Of a stretch of DNA of 64,000 bases, positions 24,992 through 33,551 are shown piece by piece (positions within the stretch are counted from its first letter, which is position 1; each line of letters starts with the position of its first letter). This stretch comes from Arenibacter antarcticus (lineage in GTDB: Bacteria; Bacteroidota; Bacteroidia; Flavobacteriales; Flavobacteriaceae): NCBI RefSeq assembly GCF_041320605.1, contig NZ_CP166679.1:2528001-2592000 (forward strand), written 5' to 3'. Made by a program: the position numbers and the translations under genes. The notes beneath the pieces were generated by a model, which saw nothing but the letters and a program-made list of their open reading frames with translations, was not told where the DNA came from and ran no database searches.

Positions 24992-26716
24992 ATGAGAAGA
25001 TTTTTTCCTTTCTTAGATTGGCTGCCAAAGTATAACAAAGAATATTTTGGGAAAGATATTGTAGCCGGACTTACAGTGGGGATAATTCTTATTCCGCAGG
25101 GTATGGCCTATGCAATGATTGCGGGTTTGCCTCCGGTATACGGATTATATGCTTCCTTGTTTCCCGTTCTGGTATATGCCTTTTTGGGAACATCTAGGCA
25201 AATAGCGGTTGGCCCAGTGGCCATGGACTCACTGCTTGTAGCTGCCGGATTGGGAACTTTGGCCATTACAGGAGTAGAGAATTATATCCTTATGGCACTG
25301 TTCCTATCTTTTATGGTGGGGCTCTTTCAATTGTCGTTGGGACTGCTACGGATGGGGTTTTTGGTGAACTTTATGTCCAAACCCGTCATCAGTGGCTTTA
25401 CCTCTGCCGCCGCCCTCATTATTATTTTCAGTCAGTTAAAACACTTATTGGGAGCTGATATTGCCAATAGTAATAAGTTTCACATTCTAGTAATAAATAC
25501 CTTTCAAAACCTCTCTTATACCAATATCTACGACTTTGGTATAGGCATTGCAGGGATTCTTATTATAGTATCATTTAAAAAATGGCTTAAAAAGTTTCCC
25601 GCCATATTGGTGGTGGTGGTATTGAGCACCTTGGTAGTGTATTTTTTTAATTTGGAGGCCTACGATGTTCAGGTTGTGGGAAAAGTACCGGCAGGATTAC
25701 CAAGCTTTCAGTTGCATAATATTACTTGGGATAAGGTAACGCAGATATGGCCAATTGCATTGACATTGGCACTGTTGGGGTATTTAGAAGCCATTTCCAT
25801 AGGCAAGGCTTTTGAGGAGAAGACCAAGATAGAAACCATAGACCCCAATCAAGAATTGGTAGCCTTGGGAAGTGCAAATATGATAGGTTCCTTTTTTCAA
25901 GCCTATCCCGTTACTTCCAGTTTTTCCAGATCTGCCATAAATTTTGATGCGGGAGCAAAAAGTACCGTCGCCTCAGTGGTCAGTGTACTTATGGTGGTAT
26001 TAACCTTATTGTTTTTAACCCCATTGTTTTATAACTTGCCCAAAGCGGCATTGGCATCCATTATTATGGTTTCTGTATTTGGATTGATCGACCTATCCTA
26101 TCCAAAATATTTATGGAAACAACATAAGGACGAATTTTCGGTGCTGCTGCTTACTTTTTTAATGACGCTTTCCGTAGGTATTGTACAAGGCATCCTAATT
26201 GGGGTGTTATTGGCATTGTTGTTAATGGTATACCGAACCTCTAAGCCCCATTTTGCGGTTTTGGGAAAAATAAAGGAGTCGGATTATTATAAGAATGTCA
26301 ATCGCTTTGGGGATGAGGTAGAGGTGCGTGATGACCTATTGATTGTTAGGTTCGACTCCCAGCTATATTTTGGGAATACCGCCTATTTTAAAAGTCAGCT
26401 TTTTAAGTATATCCATGCAAAAGGTCCTACGTTAAGAGCGGTGATTTTGAATGCAGAAGCTATAAATTATATCGATGCAAGTGCCTCTAATATGCTTATC
26501 CAGGTTATAGAGGACATTCATGAAATGAATATACAGTTCTTTATAGCAGGGGCAATAGGACCTACTAGGGATATCATATTCAGTAGTGGAATTGTTAATT
26601 GCTTGGATAAGGCCTATCTTTTTGTGAAAATAAAAGAGGCTGTGGACTATTTTGACGACCCCAAGGCCATTCCTCGTTTCAGGGAAAAAGTAGCTTATCA
26701 AAATCTCGGTAACTAA
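24992..26716 (+). CDS. SulP-family anion transporter with STAS domain
   Basis: 574-aa inner-membrane permease of the SLC26/SulP family. About 10-12 hydrophobic segments fill residues 20-425, starting with the GLTVGIILIPQGMAYAMIAGLPPVYGLY signature. The C-terminal STAS domain is about 440-555 (LLIVRFDSQLYFGN, INYIDASASNML). The family carries sulfate, bicarbonate or other anions. A CstB-like persulfide enzyme lies 179 bases downstream on the same strand, favouring sulfate or sulfite as cargo. A perfect CGGTAACT/AGTTACCG hairpin (26707-26724) spans the stop codon. Confidence 0.9.
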   Translation: MRRFFPFLDWLPKYNKEYFGKDIVAGLTVGIILIPQGMAYAMIAGLPPVYGLYASLFPVLVYAFLGTSRQIAVGPVAMDSLLVAAGLGTLAITGVENYILMALFLSFMVGLFQLSLGLLRMGFLVNFMSKPVISGFTSAAALIIIFSQLKHLLGADIANSNKFHILVINTFQNLSYTNIYDFGIGIAGILIIVSFKKWLKKFPAILVVVVLSTLVVYFFNLEAYDVQVVGKVPAGLPSFQLHNITWDKVTQIWPIALTLALLGYLEAISIGKAFEEKTKIETIDPNQELVALGSANMIGSFFQAYPVTSSFSRSAINFDAGAKSTVASVVSVLMVVLTLLFLTPLFYNLPKAALASIIMVSVFGLIDLSYPKYLWKQHKDEFSVLLLTFLMTLSVGIVQGILIGVLLALLLMVYRTSKPHFAVLGKIKESDYYKNVNRFGDEVEVRDDLLIVRFDSQLYFGNTAYFKSQLFKYIHAKGPTLRAVILNAEAINYIDASASNMLIQVIEDIHEMNIQFFIAGAIGPTRDIIFSSGIVNCLDKAYLFVKIKEAVDYFDDPKAIPRFREKVAYQNLGN

Positions 26717-26724
26717 AGTTACCG
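26707..26724 (+). repeat. Perfect hairpin across the SulP stop codon
   Basis: CGGTAACT-AA-AGTTACCG has 8-base perfect arms and contains the TAA stop (26714-26716). It lacks a T-run, so it is not a classic terminator. It may stabilise the 3' end of the message or be incidental. Confidence 0.5.
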
Positions 26725-26895
26725 ACGAAGTGAAAGATATCCTTTATTTTTGTAAAGAACCCTCAAGAAAAAGTAATTCTTGGGAGCTTAAGGAAACACT
26801 TTAAATATAACAGTAAATTTTAAGGTTAAAGATTTTGTGATATGCCATTAATGCCATATTCAAAATCGACCTGAAAAACAACAAAATTAATTGAG

Positions 26896-28305
26896 ATGAA
26901 AATAGAACAGATATATACCGGATGTTTGGCACAGGGTGCTTATTATATTGAAAGTAAAGGAGAAGTAGCTATTATTGATCCCTTGCGTGAAGTAGAACCC
27001 TACCTTCAACGTGTAAAAGAAGATAAAGCCAAGGTGAAATATATTTTTGAAACGCATTTTCATGCTGATTTCGTAAGTGGTCACCTTACTCTTTCTAAGG
27101 AAACCGGAGCACCTATAGTATATGGTCCTTTGGCCAATCCTACTTATGATGCTATTATAGCCAAAGACGGACAAGAATTCCCATTGGGAGAGTTAATCAT
27201 AAAAGTATTGCATACACCAGGACATACCATGGAAAGTACTACTTACCTCTTGAAGGATAAAAATGGGAAGGACCATGCCATTTTCTCTGGAGACACTTTG
27301 TTTTTGGGAGATGTTGGCAGACCAGATCTAGCGCAAAAGGCCGCAAATATGACTCAAGAAGATCTTGCGGGAATACTGTTCGACAGTCTTAGAAATAAAA
27401 TTATGCCGCTAAACGATGAGGTGGTTGTTTATCCTGCTCATGGAGCGGGATCTGCTTGCGGAAAGAATATGATGAAAGAGACGGTGGACACCTTGGGGAA
27501 CCAGAAAAAAATGAACTATGCCCTCAGGGCAGATATGACCAAGGAAGAATTTATAAAAGAGGTCACAGACGGATTATTGCCGCCACCAAAATATTTTCCA
27601 CTAAACGTAAAGATGAACAAGGAAGGATATGAAGATATCAGTGAAATCCTAAAAAAGGGAACTACTGCATTTTCTCCAGATGAATTTGAGGAAGCGGCGA
27701 ATGCTACCGATGCGATAGTCTTGGATGTGCGCCATCAGGACGATTTTGTAAAGGGCCATATTCCCAGATCGATATTTATAGGATTAGATGGCGGATTTGC
27801 ACCTTGGGTAGGAGCCCTGATCGCAGATGTGAAACAACCCATTTTGTTGGTGACGGATAAAGGAAAGGAAGAAGAGGCCATTATACGCTTATCCCGAGTT
27901 GGTTTTGATGCCACCATAGGATATTTGAATGGAAGTTTTGATGCTTGGAAAGATGCAGGTAAGGATTATGATACCATTACCTCTATTCCGGCAAGTGATT
28001 TAAAAACAATATTGGCTCAAGATAAAGTTCCAGTTTTCGATGTGAGAAAAGACTCGGAATACCAATCGGAACATGTGGTGGATGCCCATAACACACCCTT
28101 GGACTATCTTAACCAATATATGGGAGAATTCCCGAAGGAAGCGCCATTTTATGTGCATTGTGCCGGAGGTTATAGATCGGTTATTGCCGCTTCAATCCTA
28201 AAGAGTAGAGGTATCCATAACTTAATTGATATCGCAGGGGGGTATGCGGGATTAAAGGAGAACGGGGTGCCGGTTACAGACTATGTGTGTCCCACAACAC
28301 TGTAG
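26896..28305 (+). CDS. CstB-like persulfide dioxygenase with pseudo-rhodanese and rhodanese domains
   Basis: 469-aa cytosolic multidomain enzyme. The N-terminal metallo-beta-lactamase fold has THFHADFVSGH (His54, His56, Asp58), HTPGH (His110), SGDTLF (Asp133) and YPAHG (His182), the iron site of persulfide dioxygenases. A first rhodanese domain (about 260-350) has no catalytic Cys at the expected place. The second (about 365-465) has Cys422 in YVHCAGGYRS. This domain order matches staphylococcal CstB, which turns persulfides into thiosulfate and sulfite. It follows the SulP gene, suggesting sulfide detoxification with export of products. A strong terminator follows. Confidence 0.87.
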   Translation: MKIEQIYTGCLAQGAYYIESKGEVAIIDPLREVEPYLQRVKEDKAKVKYIFETHFHADFVSGHLTLSKETGAPIVYGPLANPTYDAIIAKDGQEFPLGELIIKVLHTPGHTMESTTYLLKDKNGKDHAIFSGDTLFLGDVGRPDLAQKAANMTQEDLAGILFDSLRNKIMPLNDEVVVYPAHGAGSACGKNMMKETVDTLGNQKKMNYALRADMTKEEFIKEVTDGLLPPPKYFPLNVKMNKEGYEDISEILKKGTTAFSPDEFEEAANATDAIVLDVRHQDDFVKGHIPRSIFIGLDGGFAPWVGALIADVKQPILLVTDKGKEEEAIIRLSRVGFDATIGYLNGSFDAWKDAGKDYDTITSIPASDLKTILAQDKVPVFDVRKDSEYQSEHVVDAHNTPLDYLNQYMGEFPKEAPFYVHCAGGYRSVIAASILKSRGIHNLIDIAGGYAGLKENGVPVTDYVCPTTL

Positions 28306-28342
28306 GAAATTAATCGTAAAGAATATAATTGATAAGTAGATT

Positions 28343-28389
28343 TGCCCAAATAATAGACTTAGATGTCCTATTGTTTGGGCATTTTTTTT
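28343..28389 (+). terminator. Strong intrinsic terminator
   Basis: Arms at 28343-28356 (TGCCCAAA-T-AATAG) and 28368-28381 (CTATT-G-TTTGGGCA) pair over 14 bp with one T-G wobble, followed by eight T (28382-28389). It ends the SulP/CstB-like transcript. Confidence 0.9.
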
Positions 28390-28625
28390 GAGGTAGGGTT
28401 GCCTGCTTTTAGTGATTTAATCGTAATCCAATATTTTTATTATCGACTTTATAGTTGACCAGTTGGGTTTAATTATGTGAGTTTTGATGTGTAACTAGGA
28501 GATTTTTGTTGTATTTTAGTTTGTTAATGCACCTGATGAATTATTTTTAGATGCTGACATTAGTCATATTATTTGAAACTATATGCTACTATTTTAGCAT
28601 CTGTAAATTTTAAACAATTTGGAAT
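28390..28625. other. Intergenic region upstream of a small membrane protein
   Basis: Together with the terminator this makes 320 bases without a longer gene. It is A+T-rich. An inverted repeat AGATGCT (28549-28555) / AGCATCT (28596-28602) is present, but the arms are 40 bases apart and may be chance. The promoter for the 41-aa gene should lie here. Confidence 0.35.
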
Positions 28626-28751
28626 ATGATGAAATTTTTACCCTTGGTCAATTGGAGTAATGGAATTGTTATGATTGCAATCTTTGGCGTGGTCTGCGTA
28701 GCGTTGGTGGGTATAGTACTAGTGTTTTTAAGCAGCGGCAAAAAGAATTAG
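28626..28751 (+). CDS. Small single-pass membrane protein, 41 aa
   Basis: ATG-ATG at 28626 opens a frame reading MMKFLPLVNWSNG, then a strongly hydrophobic segment IVMIAIFGVVCVALVGIVLVFL (about 14-35), then a basic end SSGKKN. That is a convincing membrane segment with cytosolic positive charge. It has its own space after the CstB terminator. Function unknown; position next to the SulP/CstB genes may be coincidental. It is under the size limit of most gene finders. Confidence 0.6.
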   Translation: MMKFLPLVNWSNGIVMIAIFGVVCVALVGIVLVFLSSGKKN

Positions 28752-28797
28752 ATTCCTGAAACGGCTTTATAGCCAGGCTTTCCTATCTCTGCATGCA

Positions 28798-30177
28798 CTA
28801 CAGGGTTGTGTGTGGTATTGGAGCGGTTTTACGGGGGAATTTTCTTAGGTACCAAGAAATTATTCTTATGGTGTCTATATTTTCTTTTTTACGTTCCAAA
28901 AAGTTTTCCAAATCCTCCAAGGTCGTGATCTGTTGGTTTTTTTCGATAAATCCAAATCCCCTATACTGCCCAGCCGTTATTAAAACAAAGGCTTCTTCGT
29001 TAAATTGTCTGCCTTTTTCGATAATCATTATATCCTGATTTTTATTCTTTACGACTTCAATGGCTCGTTTCACTTTTACATTATATGCTGAAAGGGGCTC
29101 CTTTTCCCTACATATCCCTTCGCAGCTACTAAGGCTATAATGGGAGCAGCTTTCAGTATTTTCCTGTAAATGACAGAATTTTGGACATAGAAGGCTGGAT
29201 TCGCACATTTCCTCTAAAAAGGACCTGCATTCCGTAATGTTATTGAAGGTGCATATGGGGTCCGTAACCATCTTTAGGTTGTTGTAAGCCAGATGTAGAA
29301 TTCCATTTCTATCCTCATAGGAAAAAATAGCAAATTCTTGTGAATTTCTTTTTTGGCTCGAATTGTATTTTGGGTAATGTTGTTTTATTGCATCAGATTC
29401 CATTAAAAGTGCTATCAATTCACTGCCCGAAAGTTCATAATCTATGTCGTGGGTAGCCTTGCACAAGAGATTTTCCTTATTAGACTTATTATAGAAATGA
29501 CCGAGGACCCGTTTTTTTATATCGATGGCCTTCCCTATATATATGATACTGCCATTTTCGTCCTTAAAATAATAAACCCCTGTCGCATTGGGAAGTTTCT
29601 CAAAAACTTCCTTAGGGAGTCCGGGTGGGAGAGTGGCTTCCTGTGAACGCGAGTTAAGAAAGGTTTGGAATACACTATCAGCTCCCTCGGCAATCATTAA
29701 TTTTTTAAACAACAATACCGTTGCATGCGCATCTCCTCTTGCCCGATGCCGATCGGTTAAGGGAATGTTTAGAGCGGTGCATAATTTCCCCAAACTGTAA
29801 GAATTTAATCCAGGTATCAATTTACGGGAAAGTCGAACCGTACAGAGTTTTTTCCGGATATAGGGAATCCCTAAATCCTTAAATTCATTCTTTATTACAT
29901 TATAGTCGAAATTAACGCTATGGGCCACGAAAATGGTGTCTTGGGTCATTTCCAATACTTTGGCCCCTATTTCATGCCATTTTGGAGCGTTTCTGACCAT
30001 ACTATCGTCTATCCCTGTCAATCCGGTGATAAAATGAGGTATTTCGCATTCCGGATTTACCAAAGAAGTGAATTCATCCACTATTTCCTCACCATCAAAA
30101 TTGAAAATGGAGATTTCTGTAATCTTATTGCCCATTATTCCGTTCCCGGTAGTTTCTATATCTATAATGCTGTACAT
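28798..30177 (-). CDS. DnaQ-like exonuclease fused to a GIY-YIG endonuclease domain
   Basis: 459-aa two-nuclease protein. The N-terminal 3'-5' exonuclease (about 1-165) shows IDIETTG (Asp6, Glu8), the VAHSVNFDYNV motif and HRARGDAHAT, all DEDDh features. A GIY-YIG domain starts near 192 (GVYYFKDENG, IIYIGKA) as in UvrC and Cho. A Cys cluster lies between about 335 and 370 (CESSLLCPKFC, SCEGICREKE). This fusion is widespread in Bacteroidota and Actinobacteria and is thought to act in DNA repair, but is little studied. It stands alone; a perfect hairpin lies just upstream of its start. Confidence 0.87.
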   Translation of the reverse strand: MYSIIDIETTGNGIMGNKITEISIFNFDGEEIVDEFTSLVNPECEIPHFITGLTGIDDSMVRNAPKWHEIGAKVLEMTQDTIFVAHSVNFDYNVIKNEFKDLGIPYIRKKLCTVRLSRKLIPGLNSYSLGKLCTALNIPLTDRHRARGDAHATVLLFKKLMIAEGADSVFQTFLNSRSQEATLPPGLPKEVFEKLPNATGVYYFKDENGSIIYIGKAIDIKKRVLGHFYNKSNKENLLCKATHDIDYELSGSELIALLMESDAIKQHYPKYNSSQKRNSQEFAIFSYEDRNGILHLAYNNLKMVTDPICTFNNITECRSFLEEMCESSLLCPKFCHLQENTESCSHYSLSSCEGICREKEPLSAYNVKVKRAIEVVKNKNQDIMIIEKGRQFNEEAFVLITAGQYRGFGFIEKNQQITTLEDLENFLERKKENIDTIRIISWYLRKFPRKTAPIPHTTL

Positions 30178-30223
30178 CTATTACTTTAAGATTTAAGGAC
30201 AATAAAGTTATGGGAAAATCATG

Positions 30224-30251
30224 GAATAATGATGTTCTTACATCATTATTC
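30224..30251 (-). promoter_or_regulatory. Perfect 11-bp hairpin upstream of the exonuclease gene
   Basis: GAATAATGATG (30224-30234), loop TTCTTA, CATCATTATTC (30241-30251). It lies in the likely leader or promoter of the nuclease gene. It may be an operator, a leader hairpin or a terminator of the long minus-strand operon. No T-run follows on the minus strand. Confidence 0.5.
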
Positions 30252-30523
30252 AGATGGAGGCTTCCAAGTGTAAACATGTGTGCCAATAACCTTTCCAATT
30301 ACGGGATAGTGTAAACTTTTGATTACTTGCTTGCTTGTGCTTCCCGATTATCTTTCATCGCGATAACTATAACCTAACCTTGTCCTTGATAAACAAATAG
30401 TAGATAGTTGTGTTTTTCTATGTTGCCAGTTAATAATGCAGAGCTATTATTAATAATGTCGCTTCCCTATAGATTTAAAATAGCCAATGTTAAGGATGCA
30501 GTGAATAATTGCTCAACCTCAAG

Positions 30524-30543
30524 TTTTTAATCTCAATTAAAAA
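30524..30543 (-). terminator. Possible weak terminator of the ceramidase-like operon
   Basis: Perfect 8-bp arms TTTTTAAT and ATTAAAAA with a four-base loop, 20 bases beyond the stop at 30564. It is composed only of A and T, so the call is tentative. Confidence 0.4.
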
Positions 30544-30563
30544 TGGACCCCAAGAAAATCATA

Positions 30564-32129
30564 TTAGTCCAAATCCTGAATCACTTCCGTTAAGGCCTTA
30601 TAAATTATAGGCCCGGTTTCTGGCCCCAAGGAGTTACTCTCTCCGTAGGTAGCGCTTTCCTTATTATAGAGATAGGGCTTTTCTACGTCCCATTCGCTTT
30701 TGGGAATAATATATCCAATCTCGTCATTGGATAGGCCGAGGTAAAACTTGTATTTGTCCCTTATTAACTCCTTTATTGGGGGGATTTCTAAGGGTTGAAT
30801 ATCAAAATCCCTGCCTTCGGGCGCTTCAATGCCCCCATATACAATTTCAGGGTAAATTTCCCCCGGAATGCTTAACCAAAGGCTGGGACCAATACGAATG
30901 GCGCCTACTTCGGTCCTTAGCTTAAAATATTCGGGCATGCCCATATCAATCAATCCCATGGCACTGGCTAGTTTAAAGATATTGTTCTCTACTGGTGCCA
31001 AGAGGGTCTTTGCCCTTAAAGAAATATTGCTTTCTATAATAGTGTCCCCCTTTTGCTTTAGTGCTGCTAGGGAGAGTAGGGCTATTTGATCTCCAAGCGC
31101 CTTTGTCTTTTCAAAAGTTGGTTCTGACAATTCCTCGCCGGTGAAGGGATGTGGTATTGCCAAAGAGGGATGCGGTGCCATTAGGCCACCTATAGCTCCC
31201 GAAAAGTAGATGGCCGTTCCGCCCAATCCTTCCTGCATTAATTGTCCATCGTGATACACACCAGTTTCTATGGCTTCCCGAATGAAGTGCGGAAAATCTG
31301 AGCTAATCAAAAGGTTTTGAGACCAAAGGGTCTCCGGATGATTGGCCCAATTGATCACGGTGCCCATGGTAGTACCATTTTCTGCATCCAGCACCTGCAT
31401 TAAATGAATTCCCGTTGCCTTTACAATGGGTTTCCTAGTATCCTTTATAAACTTTGCGTCGGCCCCCGAAAGATCTTCCGCAAAGACCAGTTTGGCAGTT
31501 CGTATATTGCTCACCGCTTCTGTAATGGCAGCCACTGTCTGGGTTTTTACGTATTCCATCATCTCCGGGTTAACCCCAGAATTAAATATGTTCTCTCCCC
31601 ATATTCCAACAAGATCATTGCTTTCATGGGTGTGGGTCGAGGCAATTAGGGTGTAGTCTATTCCTAATTCCTTGGGAAGGCGTTTCCGAATATCGACCAC
31701 GTCTCCATGTAAAAAACCTATAGCATCCAATGATACTAGGGCGATTCTTGTATTGTTATCCTCAATGACCATTACCCTAGACCATACATCGTCATGGACT
31801 CCTTGGGCAGGCTTGGCATTACTCATGCCAGCAATCCAATACGCGTCAAATATGCCATTATTATTGTTGTCATTGTAGGTGTCTCCCTCACTTTTGTTGT
31901 ATTTGTGGTTTCCATTGGCATCGTTCCATGTGTCTACAATGGTTGGGGTAATAGGCCTTTTTGCAAACCCTGCCCTAATGGGTTGAAGGGCACTATTTTC
32001 TATCTTAAGATCTATGGAATACTCCGGATGCCGGTCCCGCCAATTGTACATGGCTATTGAAACCAGAACAATTAGAAATAGGAAAAAGAGGAGTCCCGTT
32101 ATTTTTATGATTCTTTTAAATGCTTTCAT
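30564..32129 (-). CDS. Neutral/alkaline ceramidase-fold protein, paralogue 1
   Basis: 521-aa membrane-anchored protein (one segment at about 8-27) of the neutral ceramidase family. Zinc-site histidines are kept: His166 and His168 in STHTHES, His264 in NWANHPE. At the place where true ceramidases have GDxSPN with the nucleophilic Ser, this protein has GAIGGL (311-316), so ceramide hydrolysis is doubtful. An insertion at about 68-96 (WNDANGNHKYNKSEGD, NDNNNNGIFD) resembles dockerin or EF-hand calcium loops and is not in the other two paralogues. It is last in a block of five genes; 12 bases separate it from paralogue 2. Confidence 0.82.
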   Translation of the reverse strand: MKAFKRIIKITGLLFFLFLIVLVSIAMYNWRDRHPEYSIDLKIENSALQPIRAGFAKRPITPTIVDTWNDANGNHKYNKSEGDTYNDNNNNGIFDAYWIAGMSNAKPAQGVHDDVWSRVMVIEDNNTRIALVSLDAIGFLHGDVVDIRKRLPKELGIDYTLIASTHTHESNDLVGIWGENIFNSGVNPEMMEYVKTQTVAAITEAVSNIRTAKLVFAEDLSGADAKFIKDTRKPIVKATGIHLMQVLDAENGTTMGTVINWANHPETLWSQNLLISSDFPHFIREAIETGVYHDGQLMQEGLGGTAIYFSGAIGGLMAPHPSLAIPHPFTGEELSEPTFEKTKALGDQIALLSLAALKQKGDTIIESNISLRAKTLLAPVENNIFKLASAMGLIDMGMPEYFKLRTEVGAIRIGPSLWLSIPGEIYPEIVYGGIEAPEGRDFDIQPLEIPPIKELIRDKYKFYLGLSNDEIGYIIPKSEWDVEKPYLYNKESATYGESNSLGPETGPIIYKALTEVIQDLD

Positions 32130-32141
32130 AGTGTTGCCTCT

Positions 32142-33542
32142 TTAGAATTTGGAATGGGTAAGTACATTGGCCATTTTAAAATTAAGTTCCATGAGATAAT
32201 CCCCCATACTTGGACCGTACCACCCCATTAATGCTGCTTCGTAGGTGTCGTAATAATAGTATTTTGGCGGGATGATATAACCTAGATATTGTCCGTTAAA
32301 ACTGCTTAAGACCATTTGGTATCCCTCTGCTTCCAAAGCGTTTTTAAGGTCCAATCCATATTCTCCGCTTAGTTCATAGGGCAATGCTAGCCATATAAGA
32401 TTGTTTAATTGGAATCCTTGTAGGGGGATGGATTTTATTTCAGGCATTAATTTTTGACCTATAAATGGTGATAATCGCAGTCGGTCAGAAATCTTTAGGA
32501 ATTGCAGTTTTGGGATTTCCAATTCTGTGGTGATGGCTGATAAATGGACGTTTGGATTGTATTCCAATCTATTTAGGACTACTTGTGCGGAATCGGCTAG
32601 GGTTTCCCCTATATATTTTGCTTTTTCAAATTTCTCACCTTCTCCTTTGTTGGAATGACTCCCTACGGTACCAGCAAAGAAAAGAGCAAGGTCTGTTCCG
32701 TTCGCCTCTAAATGTCGCTGAAAATACCCAGGATAATCTCCGCTAAATTTGTCGTTAAAGGTGCTTATTACCGTGGCGTGTGCAGAATAGATCCCTATGG
32801 TTGCCTTCTTACCGTTGTCCTGTACAAAGGACAACACGTCCAATTTATCGTTTAATCTGCCTGGTTCCCCAATAATCCTATTTCGAACTACATTGGGAAC
32901 TCTAATATAACCCGATGAAAATTTAGTTGGATGTTTATCTGCTATCGCTTTTTTTATAAGGGTGACAAACTTATCGCTTAGCCAGGCTACCATTTCTGGT
33001 TGATACGCTCCACCAAAACTTTCGCCAACATAGCTGGGAAGGCAGTTCCCAATACTAGAATGAGTGTGTGTTGCTCCAAATAATAGTTGATCCCGTTCTA
33101 TAAGTCCTTTTAGTTTTTCCGAAACCGCTATCACTACAGGCTCTGGCATTAAGAGGAGGTCGGCGCTAATCAATACCAACTTTTGTTCCCCTACTTGTAA
33201 TGCTATTGCCTTGGCGTAAATGGAATCGTGCACCCCATTGGCAATTTTCCCATCCCCATATCCAGCTAATTTAATTCGATTAAATTCACCTATTTCGAGA
33301 TTCGGGCTCCCCTCGACTATCGTGGGGGTAATATTTACTTTTGCAAATCCGGCTAAAAGAGAGCCCTGGGCTTCAGTTTTGTTTTTAGCCGCCACCTCCA
33401 TTTTCGCGATGGTATTATGGTAGTATTCCGTTTCAAAATAGGGGGTGGTATCTATAGAGGCAGTAGCAATAAAGAAAATTAAGCCCAACAATAGCAATAA
33501 GCCGACCCCTATTTTTAACAATACCTTTCCCCATTTTTGCAT
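32142..33542 (-). CDS. Neutral/alkaline ceramidase-fold protein, paralogue 2
   Basis: 466-aa protein with an N-terminal membrane segment (about 8-27). His159 and His161 in GATHTHSS and His255 in YSAHATV fit the zinc site of neutral ceramidases. The nucleophile region reads GTVGSH (291-296) in place of GDxSPN, so the catalytic Ser is replaced by Gly, with a Ser one place later. This suggests altered chemistry or substrate. It lies 9 bases after the BNR lipoprotein gene and 12 before paralogue 1, and is clearly cotranscribed. Confidence 0.82.
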   Translation of the reverse strand: MQKWGKVLLKIGVGLLLLLGLIFFIATASIDTTPYFETEYYHNTIAKMEVAAKNKTEAQGSLLAGFAKVNITPTIVEGSPNLEIGEFNRIKLAGYGDGKIANGVHDSIYAKAIALQVGEQKLVLISADLLLMPEPVVIAVSEKLKGLIERDQLLFGATHTHSSIGNCLPSYVGESFGGAYQPEMVAWLSDKFVTLIKKAIADKHPTKFSSGYIRVPNVVRNRIIGEPGRLNDKLDVLSFVQDNGKKATIGIYSAHATVISTFNDKFSGDYPGYFQRHLEANGTDLALFFAGTVGSHSNKGEGEKFEKAKYIGETLADSAQVVLNRLEYNPNVHLSAITTELEIPKLQFLKISDRLRLSPFIGQKLMPEIKSIPLQGFQLNNLIWLALPYELSGEYGLDLKNALEAEGYQMVLSSFNGQYLGYIIPPKYYYYDTYEAALMGWYGPSMGDYLMELNFKMANVLTHSKF

Positions 33543-33551
33543 CAGCCTACT

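Larger units (their letters stand above)
30178..30563. other. Intergenic region with two hairpins
   Basis: 386 bases with no convincing gene. It contains a perfect 11-bp hairpin GAATAATGATG/CATCATTATTC (30224-30251), about 46 bases upstream of the exonuclease start, and an A/T-only hairpin TTTTTAAT-CTCA-ATTAAAAA (30524-30543) just after the ceramidase-like gene. Confidence 0.5.

Noticed and set aside
28549-28602. AGATGCT/AGCATCT inverted repeat
   Set aside because: Seven-base arms 40 bases apart in A+T-rich DNA are expected by chance.
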